A stretch of DNA of 51,667 nt from JAJPHF01 sp035293805 (GCA_035293805.1 DATGMD010000074.1:1-51667), one strand, 5' to 3'. Shown: positions 32,090-40,358, counted from the first letter of the stretch. The notes: generated from the sequence alone by a model not told the origin. Program-made: numbers and translations.

Positions 32090-33703
32090 ATGGAGCTGCT
32101 CTACTATCTCGGCGTATTCGCGAAAGCTGACTGGGTGCAGCTTCGGAATGGCCTCCGCAAGAACCAAGCACTCGGCTGTGCCCTGGTCGCTCTTCTGCTA
32201 GGCCTGCCGATCGGCGCCATTTTCCTGGTGTGGCTGGCACATGGGATGACCGAGTTCGCTATCCACTCGCCGGTCGCGGAGCTGGTGCCACGAGTCCCCG
32301 GCGGCCTCATCTCGCTGCTCCTGTTCACCACGCTCCTCAGCGGGACGACAGCTGCGCTCCAATCTATCTTCCTCGCATCGGACCTCGAGCCAGTGCTGGT
32401 AACGCCCGCGCCGCTTCGCGCCGTGTTCCTCGCCCGGCTGCTGCACAGCCTGGCGGCACAGCTCATCCTCACAGCCATTCTGGCCGCGCTGCTGACCGGC
32501 TACGGCCTCGCCTTGGGCTATAGCTTGGCCTACTTCGTTGCCCTGCCCCTCTTGCTGGGGCTGATAACTTGCTTGCCCACTGGCCTGGGCGCCATCCTCG
32601 CCCTCCTGCTGGTCCGCCTTGCGCCCGCCGGATTCGCGCGGGACTTCGTGAACCTGACGAACATTCTGCTCGGGGTGGCCGCTGTCGCCCTGACGCAAGT
32701 GCTGCCCCGTCTGAGCGGCGAAACCCTGTCCCTGGTCGGCGTCATCAATAGCCCCGTGCTGCCCTCCACCTGGGCCGGGCAAGCGCTGGTAGCAGTTGGC
32801 GAGGGGCAATGGGTCAACGCGCTCCCAGCCAGCTTGGCGGTTGCAGTCCTCTCGCTCGTCGTGTTCGCAGGCGGTGTGCTGCTTGCGGAGCAGCAGGTTG
32901 CCAGCGGAATCGCCGAGATGGCGGCACTGCATGGCGGCCACCGGCGCCCGGCAGCCCGCCCCATTGGCGTCCATACCGCCTCGGGCCGAGAAGCCCGGCC
33001 GCGGCCCGTCGCCCTTGTCATCCTCCGTAAGGAGCTACGCGCCTACCTGCGCGATACTGCCAACCTCCAGCCACTCGTAACCAGTCTGCTGTTTGGCGGC
33101 TCCTGGCTTTGGGCGGCGCTCCGTGGTGGCGGGGCCTTCGAAGGGCTCGGGAGCAACGCGGTGGCCGCGCTGTCGATCGCCACTCTGGTGGCGCTCCATC
33201 CGGGGCTCAGTGCTATTAGCCGCGAGGGCTCCGGGCTCTGGCAGCTTCAGAGCGCGCCCGTATCGGGCGCCGATGTCGCCCTGGGCAAGATCGCCTTCGC
33301 CTATCTGCCCTATCTTGTAGTTGGCGAGCCGTTCGTCCTGTTCGCGGGCTTCGTGACGCGGTTGGACGCAACGGCTCTGGCGGTGGCCGTGCTCGCCGTC
33401 GCCCTGCTCGGCTGGGGCTGCGCCGCTCTGCTCGTCAACCTGGCGTTCCGCTTCCCGCGCCTGGAGTGGAAGACCGCCAGCCAGCAAGTGAGCCTCGCCG
33501 CGTGGCTGCTGGCATTCCCCTGCCTCGGGCTATACGGCGTATTCGGCGTCGTGCTGATTACCCTGTATCCCATTGCCCCGCCGGGGCCGGCGCGGCTCAT
33601 CACCCTGCTGGCCGGCATTGGCCTCGCCGGCCTCCTTACCTGGTTCCTCCACCGCGAGACGCTGGCCACCGCCGCCAGGCGCCTCGCCGCCGTCGAGTCC
33701 TGA
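32090..33703 (+). CDS. ABC-2/EcsB-like exporter permease
   Basis: A 537-residue membrane protein with about 12 hydrophobic helices in two halves separated by a soluble loop near residues 275-310 (HGGHRRPAARPIGVHTASGR). Early helices include LGCALVALLLGLPIGAIFLV; late ones LAAWLLAFPCLGLYGVFGVV and LITLLAGIGLAGLLTWFL. It forms an exporter with the ATPase just upstream. The layout resembles putative ABC exporters of Firmicutes and Chloroflexota that lack a known substrate. The ribosome site is weak (CCCGGG). Confidence 0.8.
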   Translation: MELLYYLGVFAKADWVQLRNGLRKNQALGCALVALLLGLPIGAIFLVWLAHGMTEFAIHSPVAELVPRVPGGLISLLLFTTLLSGTTAALQSIFLASDLEPVLVTPAPLRAVFLARLLHSLAAQLILTAILAALLTGYGLALGYSLAYFVALPLLLGLITCLPTGLGAILALLLVRLAPAGFARDFVNLTNILLGVAAVALTQVLPRLSGETLSLVGVINSPVLPSTWAGQALVAVGEGQWVNALPASLAVAVLSLVVFAGGVLLAEQQVASGIAEMAALHGGHRRPAARPIGVHTASGREARPRPVALVILRKELRAYLRDTANLQPLVTSLLFGGSWLWAALRGGGAFEGLGSNAVAALSIATLVALHPGLSAISREGSGLWQLQSAPVSGADVALGKIAFAYLPYLVVGEPFVLFAGFVTRLDATALAVAVLAVALLGWGCAALLVNLAFRFPRLEWKTASQQVSLAAWLLAFPCLGLYGVFGVVLITLYPIAPPGPARLITLLAGIGLAGLLTWFLHRETLATAARRLAAVES

Positions 33704-33851
33704 AGCGAAATCGCCCTCCTCGCCCCCGCGTCCTACAGGCGTTAGCGCGGAAGCTGAGCAGCCAGCGTTTCGCAAGCGCGGGTGTCGTGCCATCCGACGG
33801 CTGCGGTCCGCCTGGCGCCCATCACGGCCGCGGGCTATCCATAACGGCTTG

Positions 33852-33860
33852 TGCTATCCT
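33852..33860 (+). promoter_or_regulatory. Extended -10 promoter candidate for the FAD oxidoreductase
   Basis: TGCTATCCT, 53 bases before the GTG at 33914. The identical 9-mer occurs at 39977-39985. Confidence 0.45.
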
Positions 33861-33913
33861 TAGGCCATTCCGCGCCCGACCGAGCGGCGGGCCGACGAAC
33901 GAGGAGGCGCACT

Positions 33914-35485
33914 GTGGCGGACGAGACGACGCGCGAGCGACCGGTACACCGAGCGGACATCGTGATCGTCGGCGCGGGCGCGGTGGGCGCCACCGCCGCG
34001 CTGGAGGCCCACGCCGCCGGCGCGTCGTTCGTCGCGCTCGACCAGCTGCCCGAGTTCGGCGGCACCGCCATCGTCAGCGGCGGCGGCTGCTGCATCGCCG
34101 GCTCGTCGTTCCAGCGCGCGCGCGGCATCGACGACTCCCCGGAGCTGGCCCTGCGCGACATCCTGTCCGCCAACGGCGACCAGGCCGACGCCGACTGGGC
34201 GAGGTTCTACCTGGAGCACACGGCCCGCGACCTCCACGACTGGCTGGTCGCCAACGGCGTGAGGTTCGTGGACATCAAGCACCAGGAGCACAACTCGGTC
34301 CCGCGCTGGCACCAGCCCGACAACAGCGGCCGCGGCATCATGGAGGCGCTCTGGGCGCGGCTGCAGGAGCGCGGCCTGGCCGACTGCTGGCACTTCAACA
34401 TGACCGCCGAGGACCTCATCCTCGACGGCGACCGCGTGGTCGGCGTGCTGGCGCGCGACCAGGACGGCCAGCTCCACGAGTTCCGCGGCAAGGCCGTCGT
34501 CATGGGTACCGGCGGCTTCATGGGCAACCTCGACATGGTGCTGGAGTACGGCCCACAGCTCCGCGACGTCGAGCGGGTGATGGTCGGCGGCGGCGTTGGC
34601 GCCCAAGGCAAGGGCCACCGTATCGTCGAGCGCCACGGCGGCATGCTCACCCACATGGAAAACATGTGGTGCTACGCTTACGCCACGCCCGACTACAAAG
34701 ACCCCACCGGGCGCCGCGGCATCGTCATTCGCGGCCTGGAGAACTGCATCTGGGTGACGCGCGAGGGCAAGCGCTTCCACAACGAGCGCCTCACCGGCGC
34801 CGGCTCGGCCACGCCCGCCATCCTGCGCCAGAAGCCGCCCACGTGCTGGGCGATCATCGACCGCGGCATGTTCGAGGGGCTGGAGATCGCCGACCCGTAC
34901 TATCGCCGCGGCAACACCAAGTTCTTCGACAAGATGGACGAGCTGCTGCGCGACTCGCCGTACATCCACGAGGGCAACACGCCCGAGGAGCTGGCGGCGA
35001 ACACCGGCCTCGACGTGGCCGGCTTCGCCAAGACCCTGCGCGACTGGAACGCCCTCGTCGCCTCCGGTGCCGAGGCCGACCCGCTGACCGGCCGCCCGCT
35101 CAAGGGCACGCGCCCGCTCGACCAGGCGCCGCTCTACGCGATCCAGTTCCTGCCGCTGGCGCGCAAGAACCTGGGCGGCGTGAAGACCGACCTTCAGTGC
35201 CGCGTCCTGCGGCCGGACGGCTCGGTCATCCCGGGCCTCTACGCCGCGGGCGAGCTGTGCGGCATGGCCGGCGGCCACATCGCAGGCAAGTACGCACTCG
35301 AGGGCATCATGATCGGCGCGTCGCTGTTCAGCGGCCGCGTGGCCGGCGCCTGGGCGGCGCACGAGGCCGGCTACCGTGAGCCAGCGCACCTCGACGCCCG
35401 CCGGCCCATCGACGAGCCCGTCGCCGTCGGCGCGGTCACGACCACGCCCGTGGTGCCCGCCGAGGCCACGACCCCTGCCGAGTAG
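33914..35485 (+). CDS. FAD-dependent oxidoreductase, fumarate reductase/KstD-like family
   Basis: A 523-residue flavoprotein of the FAD_binding_2 family (fumarate reductase flavoprotein, ketosteroid dehydrogenase, tricarballylate dehydrogenase group). The dinucleotide motif is IVGAGAVGATAALEA (about 18-32), followed by GGTAIVSGGG. The C-terminal FAD contact is GLYAAGELCGMAGGHIAGKYALEGIMIG. It would oxidise or reduce an activated C-C bond in a small organic acid or steroid-like substrate; the substrate is not determined. The tail after about 490 is low-complexity. The GTG at 33914 has GAGGAGG 6 bases upstream. A small unknown gene and a thioesterase follow in the same direction. Confidence 0.88.
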   Translation: MADETTRERPVHRADIVIVGAGAVGATAALEAHAAGASFVALDQLPEFGGTAIVSGGGCCIAGSSFQRARGIDDSPELALRDILSANGDQADADWARFYLEHTARDLHDWLVANGVRFVDIKHQEHNSVPRWHQPDNSGRGIMEALWARLQERGLADCWHFNMTAEDLILDGDRVVGVLARDQDGQLHEFRGKAVVMGTGGFMGNLDMVLEYGPQLRDVERVMVGGGVGAQGKGHRIVERHGGMLTHMENMWCYAYATPDYKDPTGRRGIVIRGLENCIWVTREGKRFHNERLTGAGSATPAILRQKPPTCWAIIDRGMFEGLEIADPYYRRGNTKFFDKMDELLRDSPYIHEGNTPEELAANTGLDVAGFAKTLRDWNALVASGAEADPLTGRPLKGTRPLDQAPLYAIQFLPLARKNLGGVKTDLQCRVLRPDGSVIPGLYAAGELCGMAGGHIAGKYALEGIMIGASLFSGRVAGAWAAHEAGYREPAHLDARRPIDEPVAVGAVTTTPVVPAEATTPAE

Positions 35486-35492
35486 CGAGCGC

Positions 35493-35996
35493 GTGCGCCT
35501 GCCGGGGGCCAGTCGCCCAGCGGCCGGGCCGGCGCCAGTGGGCGCCGGCCCGGCCGCCGCGCCCACGTCCGTGCTCCCCGAAGATCGCGCCGCTACAGCC
35601 GCCAGCCGCGCGTCACGGCCTCTGGCCGCGCACGACCGCGCACAACGCGCGCGGCCAGCGTCCGGTGGGGGCGGGTCTCGTGGCTGCCCGGCCTTCACCC
35701 TCTGGCTGAACGCGGCTCGCCAGGACTGCGCGCTGCCCGCGGCTGGTGCGCCGCTCCTCGACGCGCTCGCCGCGCACGGCCTCGCCTGTCGCCTGGCGAC
35801 CCGCGCCTGGCGCGACCCGGCGCTGGCCGGCGAGCCGTTGCTCGTCGCCGTCGGCCCCCTCGACGGGCCATTGGAGATCGTCCACAACGGCGCGCTGGCC
35901 GCGGTCGGCGTGGCGCACCTGTGGGTACGGCCCGGCGACGAGGTCGTCATCGGCCAACCCGCCTACCTGCGCCAGCGCTTCGCCTTCTTCCGCTGA
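35493..35996 (+). CDS. Hypothetical protein between oxidoreductase and thioesterase
   Basis: A frame of 167 residues from a GTG at 35493, 7 bases after the previous stop. The first 60 residues are Ala/Pro/Arg-rich and may not be translated; the true start could be further in. The C-terminal 100 residues look like a folded domain: CPAFTLWLNAARQDCALP, then LLVAVGPLDGPLEIVHNGAL and VGVAHLWVRPGDEVVIGQPA. I do not recognise it. It lies 20 bases before the thioesterase start, suggesting an operon. Confidence 0.5.
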   Translation: MRLPGASRPAAGPAPVGAGPAAAPTSVLPEDRAATAASRASRPLAAHDRAQRARPASGGGGSRGCPAFTLWLNAARQDCALPAAGAPLLDALAAHGLACRLATRAWRDPALAGEPLLVAVGPLDGPLEIVHNGALAAVGVAHLWVRPGDEVVIGQPAYLRQRFAFFR

Positions 35997-36016
35997 CGCC
36001 CGCGCCAGGAGGAGCC

Positions 36017-36445
36017 GTGGCCGCGCCCCACGTGACCGAGCTGCGCGTGCGCTGGACCGAGTGTGACCCGGCCGGCATCGTCTACTTCGCGCATTACCTG
36101 ACCTACTTCGAGCTGGGCACCTTCGAGTACCTGCGCGGCCGCGGCGCCAGCTGGGCCGCTATCCGCGACCGCTACGGCTTCCAGTCAGTGCCGCGCGTCG
36201 AGGCGCACGCCCGCTTCAAAGCCTCCGCGCGCTACGACGACCTGATCGCGGTCCACACCCGCGTGGGCGACGTTAGCCGCAAGGTCATCACCTTCGAGTC
36301 GCAGGTCTACCGCCAGGCCGACAACCGCCTCCTCGCCGAGGGCCACATCAAGGTCGCCCTCACGACTGCCGAGGGCCGCGCCGGCCCCCTGCCCCCCGAC
36401 CTGGTCGCCTGGCTCCAGAGCGACGGGCCATTCGCGTCCGCATGA
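36017..36445 (+). CDS. Acyl-CoA thioesterase, YbgC/4HBT family
   Basis: A 142-residue hotdog-fold thioesterase. The catalytic Asp17 is in RWTECDPAGIVYFAHYLTYFE, the 4-hydroxybenzoyl-CoA thioesterase signature. Later family blocks are RVEAHARFKASARYDDLI and ITFESQVYR. It hydrolyses acyl- or aroyl-CoA thioesters. The GTG at 36017 has AGGAGGAG upstream; a longer frame starts inside the previous gene and is rejected. The stop codon TGA overlaps the first bases (GACCTA) of a palindromic element. Confidence 0.92.
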   Translation: MAAPHVTELRVRWTECDPAGIVYFAHYLTYFELGTFEYLRGRGASWAAIRDRYGFQSVPRVEAHARFKASARYDDLIAVHTRVGDVSRKVITFESQVYRQADNRLLAEGHIKVALTTAEGRAGPLPPDLVAWLQSDGPFASA

Positions 36446-36598
36446 CCTAACCCCCCGGGCCCGCCTTCCCTCTCAAGGAAGGGGGGAGCCATCCCGGCCT
36501 CGTCCGCCTCCCCCCGCTCGCTACGGGAGCGCGGCCGGAGGCTAAGACGGCCGGTCCTCCCCCTTCCCACAGTGGGAGGGGGGCTGGGGGGGTAGGTC
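36444..36598. repeat. Complete palindromic element with inverted ends between convergent genes
   Basis: Left end GACCTAACCCCCC (36444-36456), right end GGGGGGGTAGGTC (to 36598), 155 bp in all, with internal C-rich/G-rich stems. It supplies the thioesterase stop on one side. On the other side the acyltransferase frame runs into it, so its last about 18 residues and its stop are element-derived. Confidence 0.8.
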
Positions 36599-37354
36599 GG
36601 CCTCCATCACCGCCGCCCGGTAGTGCCCCCACAGCTCCGGCGGCAGCAGGCGCGCGATCTGGACCATCACAGCCTCGCGCAGGGCGCGGTCGCGCGCGGC
36701 TTTGTCGCCGCGCACCGACGCCAGCCGGAACGGGGGGCCGAACCTGGCGGTCAGCACGCCATCGCGCTCGGCGACGCCGTACGGCACCAGCGGCGTGCCG
36801 CCGCGCGTCAGCCAGGCCAGGAACGCGCCGACGCCCGGCCGCGCCTCGTGCAGCGCCACGCTCGCCGTACCCTCCGGCAGCACGCCCACCGGCGCCCCCG
36901 CCGCCAGGTAGCGCGCCGCCGCGCGCAAGCCGCCTGCTCCGCCCACCACGCCTGCCTCCCGCGCCGACACCTGGCCGAAGTCATACACGTGCGCAAGGCG
37001 GGCGAGCAGCGCGCGAATCCACGCTCGGGGCACTGAGAGCCGCCCGACGTGCAGCTCCAACAGCTCGTCCGTCATCAGCCAGTGCAGCTCGCGGCCGGGC
37101 CCGCCCGCGTCGCGCACGGCGGCGCTCACGATCATCGCCCCCCAGCCAGCCCACAGCCCCGGCCGCTCGTAGTGGTTGCCTACCAGGACGAACGGGCCAG
37201 TAGTCGGCAGGTAGCGCGTGTACAGCGCGAGCGGCGGGGGCGAGGCGCCGCGCAGGCCCGCCGCGGCATCGGCGCCCAGGCTGCGCGGCTGGCAGCGAGC
37301 GATCGCCAGCGCGATGCGCAGCAGCCGCGCGCGGGGGAAGCGGTACTGGCTCAC
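36542..37354 (-). CDS. Lysophospholipid acyltransferase-like protein (PlsC family)
   Basis: A 270-residue membrane-associated acyltransferase. Motif 1 is degenerate: VGNHYERPG (His61) has Gly at the position of the usual catalytic Asp (HxxxxD). Motif 3 is intact as LPEGTAS (160-166), then VPYGV. Loss of the Asp makes activity uncertain. The C-terminal tail DLPPQPPSHCGKGEDRPS is encoded by the palindromic element at 36444-36598. The GTG start at 37354 overlaps the stop of the CPBP protease gene (GTGA), so the two are coupled. Confidence 0.75.
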   Translation of the reverse strand: MSQYRFPRARLLRIALAIARCQPRSLGADAAAGLRGASPPPLALYTRYLPTTGPFVLVGNHYERPGLWAGWGAMIVSAAVRDAGGPGRELHWLMTDELLELHVGRLSVPRAWIRALLARLAHVYDFGQVSAREAGVVGGAGGLRAAARYLAAGAPVGVLPEGTASVALHEARPGVGAFLAWLTRGGTPLVPYGVAERDGVLTARFGPPFRLASVRGDKAARDRALREAVMVQIARLLPPELWGHYRAAVMEADLPPQPPSHCGKGEDRPS

Positions 37355-38139
37355 GAGCGGGCGCTAGCGCGCGGTCGTGCCACGGCCAGGACGATGTTCG
37401 CCACCATCAGCCAGTGGGCGACCACGCTGCCGGCCAGGTGGCCGCTGGCCTCCCGCACCAGCCCGAACAGCAGACCGCCGCCGAACAGCGCCGTCAGCGC
37501 GCCCACGTAGAGCGGCGCGAACAACGGGCGGGGCAGGTTGGAGCGCCGCAAGTTGTGCCAGGTGATCACCAGGTGCCAGGCGGCGAAGACGCCGCTGCTC
37601 ACCAGCAGTGCTGGCCCCGGCCGCAGCAGTCGCCGCAGCTTCGCCTGCAGCAGCCCCCGGAATGCCACCTCCTCGAACAGCGCCGAGCCGATCAGGAAGC
37701 GGGTGCCGAGCAGCCAGAGCACCCGGTGCGTACTCAACCCTTCGAACTCGGGCTGCGTCACGGCCTGGCGGCTCACGAGGGGGAAGGCGAAGAACAGCCG
37801 GATCGGCATCGCGCCGAGCAAGCCGATGGCGGCACCGCACAGGAGCCCCCGCCCCAGCCCGCTTCGCGCCACCCCCAGCTCGGCCGGGGTAATCCGCTCA
37901 GCTCTGGCCCACGCCAGCGCGGCGGCCAGCGCGCCGAGGTGGACGAGCTGGTTGCCGCTCGCCAGCTCCTGCTCGCGGCGCGTGGCGAGCCAGGCGTCGA
38001 TGTTCGCGTACAGCAGCAAGAGCGCCGCAAGCGCGACCGTCGTCCGCCGCTCCCGCCGCGCCCGCGCGGCCAGCAACGGCGCGGACCAGTCGCTCTCGTA
38101 AAATAGCCGATCCAGCCAGGCGGACACGCGGCCTCCCAC
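37351..38139 (-). CDS. CPBP-family intramembrane glutamic protease (CAAX/Rce1-like)
   Basis: A membrane protein of 262 residues with about seven helices. The protease motifs are present: EEVAFRG (Glu156, Glu157, Arg161), FAAWH (His189) and AHWLMVAN (His242). In bacteria the family cleaves membrane peptides or bacteriocin precursors, or has an unknown role. The start is either the GTG at 38139 or the one at 38127, which has GGGAGG close before it. Coupling to the acyltransferase suggests a shared envelope role. Confidence 0.85.
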   Translation of the reverse strand: MGGRVSAWLDRLFYESDWSAPLLAARARRERRTTVALAALLLLYANIDAWLATRREQELASGNQLVHLGALAAALAWARAERITPAELGVARSGLGRGLLCGAAIGLLGAMPIRLFFAFPLVSRQAVTQPEFEGLSTHRVLWLLGTRFLIGSALFEEVAFRGLLQAKLRRLLRPGPALLVSSGVFAAWHLVITWHNLRRSNLPRPLFAPLYVGALTALFGGGLLFGLVREASGHLAGSVVAHWLMVANIVLAVARPRASARS

Positions 38140-38177
38140 GCCAGGATGAGGACCGCGGCCGCGCCGCGGCCCGGCCG

Positions 38178-38183
38178 ATTATA
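38178..38183 (-). promoter_or_regulatory. Candidate -10 box for the CPBP protease gene
   Basis: Perfect TATAAT in GTGGCTATAATCGGC on the minus strand, about 40 bases before the start. Confidence 0.5.
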
Positions 38184-38245
38184 GCCACCACTCCACGGAT
38201 GCGCGTTCGCTCGGTGGTCCGCGCCGCCAGCGCTGCCCGCAGCGC

Positions 38246-38275
38246 TTGTGCGCTCCGCCAGAGCCCCCGTACAAT
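38246..38275 (+). promoter_or_regulatory. Promoter candidate for the GrdE-like gene
   Basis: TTGTGC (38246-38251), 18-base spacer, TACAAT (38270-38275). The leader of about 60 bases carries the heptad repeat tract. Confidence 0.5.
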
Positions 38276-38310
38276 CGCGGGCGTACCCGCCTCATCCCTG
38301 TACGCCGAGA

Positions 38311-38345
38311 GCTACCTGCTGAGAGCTGAAAGCTGAGAGCTGATG
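38311..38345 (+). repeat. 7-bp-period GCTGA repeat overlapping a start codon
   Basis: Five heptads in a row: GCTACCT, GCTGAGA, GCTGAAA, GCTGAGA, GCTGATG. The ATG of the GrdE-like gene is the end of the last heptad. The same heptad type makes up the arms at 6174-6254. Confidence 0.75.
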
Positions 38346-39605
38346 GCCGACCTAGAGCTAGAGCTGCTCGTCCATCCGGTGACCGCGCTGCGCTGGGGTG
38401 AGTCCACGGCCCTGCGCAACGGCACGCTAACGGTGTCCCGCGACGAGCTGACCCGCCACCTGCTAGAGGATCCCCGCCTCGTGGCCGTCGACCTGGAGTT
38501 GGCCGCGCCAGGGGACAGCTGCCGCCTGGCGCCGATCTTCGACGTGGTCGAGCCGCGCGCCAAGCTGGGCGACGGCGTCGACTTCCCCGGCGTGCTCGGC
38601 CCCGCCACCGGCGCGGGGCAAGGGCAGACGGTCGTGCTGCGCGGCGCCGCTGTCGTGGTGCTCGACCCGGCCGGCCGCGCCAGCGGCCAGAACTGGGTGC
38701 TCGACCTGGTCGGCCCCGCCGCCGAACTGTCCCGCTACGGCGCTACGCACAACCTCGTGGTGGTGCCGCGCACCGCGCCGGACCTCGCCCGGCTAGGGCA
38801 GCTTGGCGCGCTGCGCACCGCCGTGCTGCGTGCGGCCGTCTACCTGGCCCGCGCCGCCCGCGCCGCCGCGCCGGCCGCCCGGGAGACCTTTGCGCTGAAC
38901 CCCGTCGCCGATCCCGCGCTGCCCCGCGTCGCCTACGTCTATCAGGTCCATTCCCACCAGTATCCAACGCAGCCGGGCGAGCCCGTCCTATACGGCGACA
39001 ATGTGCGTCACCTGCTGCCAACCGTGCTCCACCCCAACGAGGTGCTGGACGGCGCCGTCGTCCGCAACTACCGCGCCATCGGCATGGAAACCTACTCGAT
39101 CCAGAACCACCCGGTGATTCTCGACCTGTATCGCCGCCACGGCCGCGAGCTAGCCTTCGCGGGCGTTGTCGTGACGGTCGCTCACAACACGCTGGGCGAG
39201 CGCGAGCGCGCGGTGACGATGGCGGCGAATCTGGCCGCCTACACGCTGCGCGCCGATGGCGTCGTGCTGACGAAGGCGGGCGGCGGCGCCCCGCACGTCG
39301 ACATGGCGCAGGTGGCGCATCGTCTGGAAGGGCTGGGGGTGCGGACGACCCTGCTGGCCTGGGAGTTGTCGTCGCCCGGCACGGCCGACGAGGGCGGGGC
39401 GCTGTTCAACTACCCCGATCTGGACGCTATCGTGAACTACGGCAGCACCAGCTTCCCCTACACGCTGCCGGCCGTCGAGCGGCTCGTCGTGGGGCGCGAT
39501 GAGCTGCGGACCGCGCTGGCAGGACCGTTCGAGGTCGACGTGCTCTCAATCTGCGGCGCCATGGATCAGCTCGGCGCCGGCCACTTGACTGCGGCGACCT
39601 ATTGA
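38343..39605 (+). CDS. Glycine/sarcosine/betaine reductase component B (GrdE-like) protein
   Basis: A 420-residue homologue of the GrdE-type proprotein over its whole length: LELAAPGDSCRLAPIFDVVE, PRAKLGDGVDFPGV, LRGAAVVV, PTVLHPNEVLDGAVVRN, NHPVILDLYRRHGREL and GAMDQLGAGHLTAATY all match the family. In glycine reductase GrdE splits before a cysteine that becomes a pyruvoyl group. Here that site (VVRN-YRAIG, about 241-243) has Tyr, and the only cysteines are Cys60 and Cys404, so normal processing looks impossible. No GrdB-type selenoprotein, thioredoxin or GrdA is nearby. The function is therefore unknown. Translation starts in a heptad repeat without a good ribosome site. Confidence 0.8.
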   Translation: MADLELELLVHPVTALRWGESTALRNGTLTVSRDELTRHLLEDPRLVAVDLELAAPGDSCRLAPIFDVVEPRAKLGDGVDFPGVLGPATGAGQGQTVVLRGAAVVVLDPAGRASGQNWVLDLVGPAAELSRYGATHNLVVVPRTAPDLARLGQLGALRTAVLRAAVYLARAARAAAPAARETFALNPVADPALPRVAYVYQVHSHQYPTQPGEPVLYGDNVRHLLPTVLHPNEVLDGAVVRNYRAIGMETYSIQNHPVILDLYRRHGRELAFAGVVVTVAHNTLGERERAVTMAANLAAYTLRADGVVLTKAGGGAPHVDMAQVAHRLEGLGVRTTLLAWELSSPGTADEGGALFNYPDLDAIVNYGSTSFPYTLPAVERLVVGRDELRTALAGPFEVDVLSICGAMDQLGAGHLTAATY

Positions 39606-39623
39606 CTCTGCGCCGCGCCCGAG

Positions 39624-39657
39624 GGCCGGCCATGCCTACCGGCGATCCTTGCCGGCC
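39624..39657. terminator. Weak inverted repeat between convergent genes
   Basis: GGCCGGC (39624-39630) pairs with GCCGGCC (39651-39657) across a 20-base loop. It lies between the GrdE-like gene and the convergent small membrane-protein gene. Confidence 0.3.
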
Positions 39658-39661
39658 TCCG

Positions 39662-39928
39662 TTACCGCCAGGGATGGCGGCGGGCAACGCGGTCGACGAA
39701 CGGTCGATAGCCGACCCACGGGAGCGCGGCGAGGGCGAACAACCACATGCCGACGCCGATGCCGACGGTCGGCTTGAACTCGCCGGTGGGGAAGACAAAG
39801 ACCATGAACACGAAGAAGCCAAGCGCCCAGATTCCCGCGCTCAGCGCCGCCAGGCGCTGAACCACATACTCGTGGGCCTGCTGGCGGTCCGACGGGCTAG
39901 GCTCCGTGGGACCGCGGTCCTGTGACAT
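39662..39928 (-). CDS. Small two-helix membrane protein, unknown function
   Basis: An 88-residue protein. A charged N-terminus (SQDRGPTEPSPSDRQQAHEY) precedes helix 1 (LSAGIWALGFFVFMVFVF, about 30-47) and helix 2 (TVGIGVGMWLFALAALPWV, about 54-72), with an Arg-rich end. It resembles 2TM domain proteins. The ATG at 39928 has GGGAG upstream; an earlier in-frame ATG is less likely. No family identified. Confidence 0.65.
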   Translation of the reverse strand: MSQDRGPTEPSPSDRQQAHEYVVQRLAALSAGIWALGFFVFMVFVFPTGEFKPTVGIGVGMWLFALAALPWVGYRPFVDRVARRHPWR

Positions 39929-39976
39929 CGCTCGCTCCCGGCCGTGCGGCGGGTGCGCCCCGCCGCGCGCCATCCT

Positions 39977-39985
39977 GCTATCCTG
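39977..39985 (+). promoter_or_regulatory. Extended -10 promoter candidate
   Basis: TGCTATCCT, identical to 33852-33860, about 100 bases before the small gene at 40088. Confidence 0.4.
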
Positions 39986-40087
39986 AGTTTACCATCCATG
40001 TCGCGCCGGCCAGGGCGAGCGCCCGGCGCCCAGCCAGATCACGAGATGGTACCGCCGCTAGCGGCGGCGCCAGTGCCTGGAGCAGTT

Positions 40088-40306
40088 ATGCCTGACGCCG
40101 CCGGCCAGTCCCCGCCGAGCCGCGAGACGGCGACTGCCGAACTATACCGCGCGGCAAACCAGTACAGCCACGTCGCCGCGGCGATCGCCCTGCGCCACGC
40201 CACGGTGGAGATGCTCCGCGATCGCCAGGCCGCCCTCCACGAGGCCGCCCTGGCCTACGCGGCTGCCTGCGGCTGGCAGCCGCCGGCCGCCGACGCCGCT
40301 CCCTGA
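40088..40306 (+). CDS. Small helical protein, unknown
   Basis: A 72-residue frame from the ATG at 40088 with TGGAG 6 bases upstream. The central part (ATAELYRAANQYSHVAAAIA) and the following RDRQAALHEAALAYAAACG are predicted helical. It could be extended upstream to an ATG at 39998. Not recognised. Codon use resembles neighbouring genes, but the short length limits certainty. Confidence 0.45.
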   Translation: MPDAAGQSPPSRETATAELYRAANQYSHVAAAIALRHATVEMLRDRQAALHEAALAYAAACGWQPPAADAAP

Positions 40307-40358
40307 CCGGCCTCCACGGAGACCCTGACGGGTGGCCGCGCCGCGCGATCCCGTCCGG

